Below, in pieces: positions 63,852-64,000 of a stretch of DNA of 64,000 nt (position 1 is its first letter; each line of letters starts with the position of its first letter). The DNA is from Marinomonas pollencensis (lineage in GTDB: Bacteria > Pseudomonadota > Gammaproteobacteria > Pseudomonadales > Marinomonadaceae): contig NZ_QUNG01000002.1 of assembly GCF_003387375.1 (NCBI RefSeq), positions 62,001 to 126,000 on the forward strand. The letters are read 5' to 3'. The notes under the pieces are model-generated. The model saw nothing but the letters and a program-made list of their open reading frames with translations, had not been told where the DNA came from and did no database searches. Position numbers and translations under genes: made by a program.

Positions 63852-64000
63852 GCGTTGTACCAGAGGTAGTTAGGGCTAAACTTTGGCTCAAACGGCTTTT
63901 CTTTAATATTCCAAATTGGTTGCTTTAATGCGGTTTTCCGCTATAAAGTAACCATTTTTGTACTTTGTGATTGCAGATCGAACATACTTCAGCTAACTCG
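63852..64000. other. Start of the post-traN intergenic region (HS4-like position)
   Basis: No supported gene. A 26-codon frame begins in the traN stop (63848-63928) but is too short to support. In SXT-type ICEs hotspot HS4 follows traN. Confidence 0.4.

Larger units (their letters stand above)
10039..64000 (+). mobile_element. SXT/R391-type integrative and conjugative element (left part; continues past the window)
   Basis: The region runs from a tRNA-Ser-adjacent integrase through partition, oriT/mobI, relaxase, coupling protein and F-type mating-pair genes in the order seen in SXT/R391 ICEs: traI-traD-(traJ)-DUF4400, traL-E-K-B-V-A, dsbC-traC-trbI-trhF-traW-traU-traN. Cargo lies between traI and the upstream core, between the traD operon and traL, and between traA and dsbC, the positions of hotspots HS5, HS1 and HS2. 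The P4-type integrase at tRNA-Ser differs from the prfC-specific integrase of the prototype. The end of the element, with attR and any setCD-like regulators, is not in view. Confidence 0.9.

Noticed and set aside
63848-63928. 26-codon frame overlapping the traN stop by ATGA
   Set aside because: The overlap is suggestive, but it is too short and has no recognisable sequence; left out as a gene.

Overview
This window is a stretch of a gammaproteobacterial chromosome that has been entered by a large conjugative element. The first 10 kb is housekeeping DNA in a typical gammaproteobacterial order: the end of aspS, ruvC-ruvA-ruvB, the Tol-Pal envelope operon (tolQ-tolR-tolA-tolB-pal-cpoB), two identical tRNA-Lys genes, nadA, a YdjA-type nitroreductase and tRNA-Ser(GGA). 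Gene order and protein character suggest a marine Oceanospirillales-type bacterium such as Marinomonas; this is inference from family resemblance, not a database match.

From just after tRNA-Ser (about 10.04 kb) to the end of the window lies an integrative and conjugative element (ICE) with a transfer backbone of the SXT/R391 type, entered by a P4-type tyrosine integrase. Its core, in order, is: integrase, AlpA-like excisionase/regulator, a ParM-like partition operon on the minus strand, an oriT-like repeat region, mobI, a DnaQ-like exonuclease, a small conserved gene and a WYL regulator; then traI-traD-traJ-like-DUF4400, traL-traE-traK-traB-traV-traA, and dsbC-traC-trbI-trhF-traW-traU-traN. 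Only the left part of the element is present; attR and the regulatory end are outside.

Accessory cargo sits at the positions of the known SXT/R391 hotspots. Upstream of traI (HS5-like) is a defence island: a type I restriction-modification operon (hsdM, hsdS, a DUF4268 nuclease-like gene, hsdR), a GHKL-ATPase/STAS-like gene pair of unknown role, a small gene and a YdjM-like membrane protein, and a short type II CBASS (HNH-SAVED effector, CD-NTase, E2-like protein). Between the traD operon and traL (HS1-like) are a Fic protein, a uracil-DNA-glycosylase-fold-like protein and a broken HigA-like antitoxin. Between traA and dsbC (HS2-like) are a mosAT/AbiE toxin-antitoxin pair and, most interestingly, a four-gene operon.

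That operon (47.1-53.9 kb) encodes a zinc-finger SF1/Upf1-like helicase, an unknown winged-helix protein, a two-HKD phospholipase-D-family nuclease, and an RtcR-like sigma-54 activator with a CARF-like sensor domain. A near-consensus -24/-12 promoter lies directly in front of the helicase gene. The arrangement predicts a ligand-induced, self-regulated nucleic-acid processing or defence system, which I do not recognise as a named system. DNA joints show how it arrived: a decayed 3' end of traA and two copies of the dsbC-side boundary flank the two HS2 cargos, so the hotspot looks duplicated, one unit carrying mosAT and one the four-gene operon.
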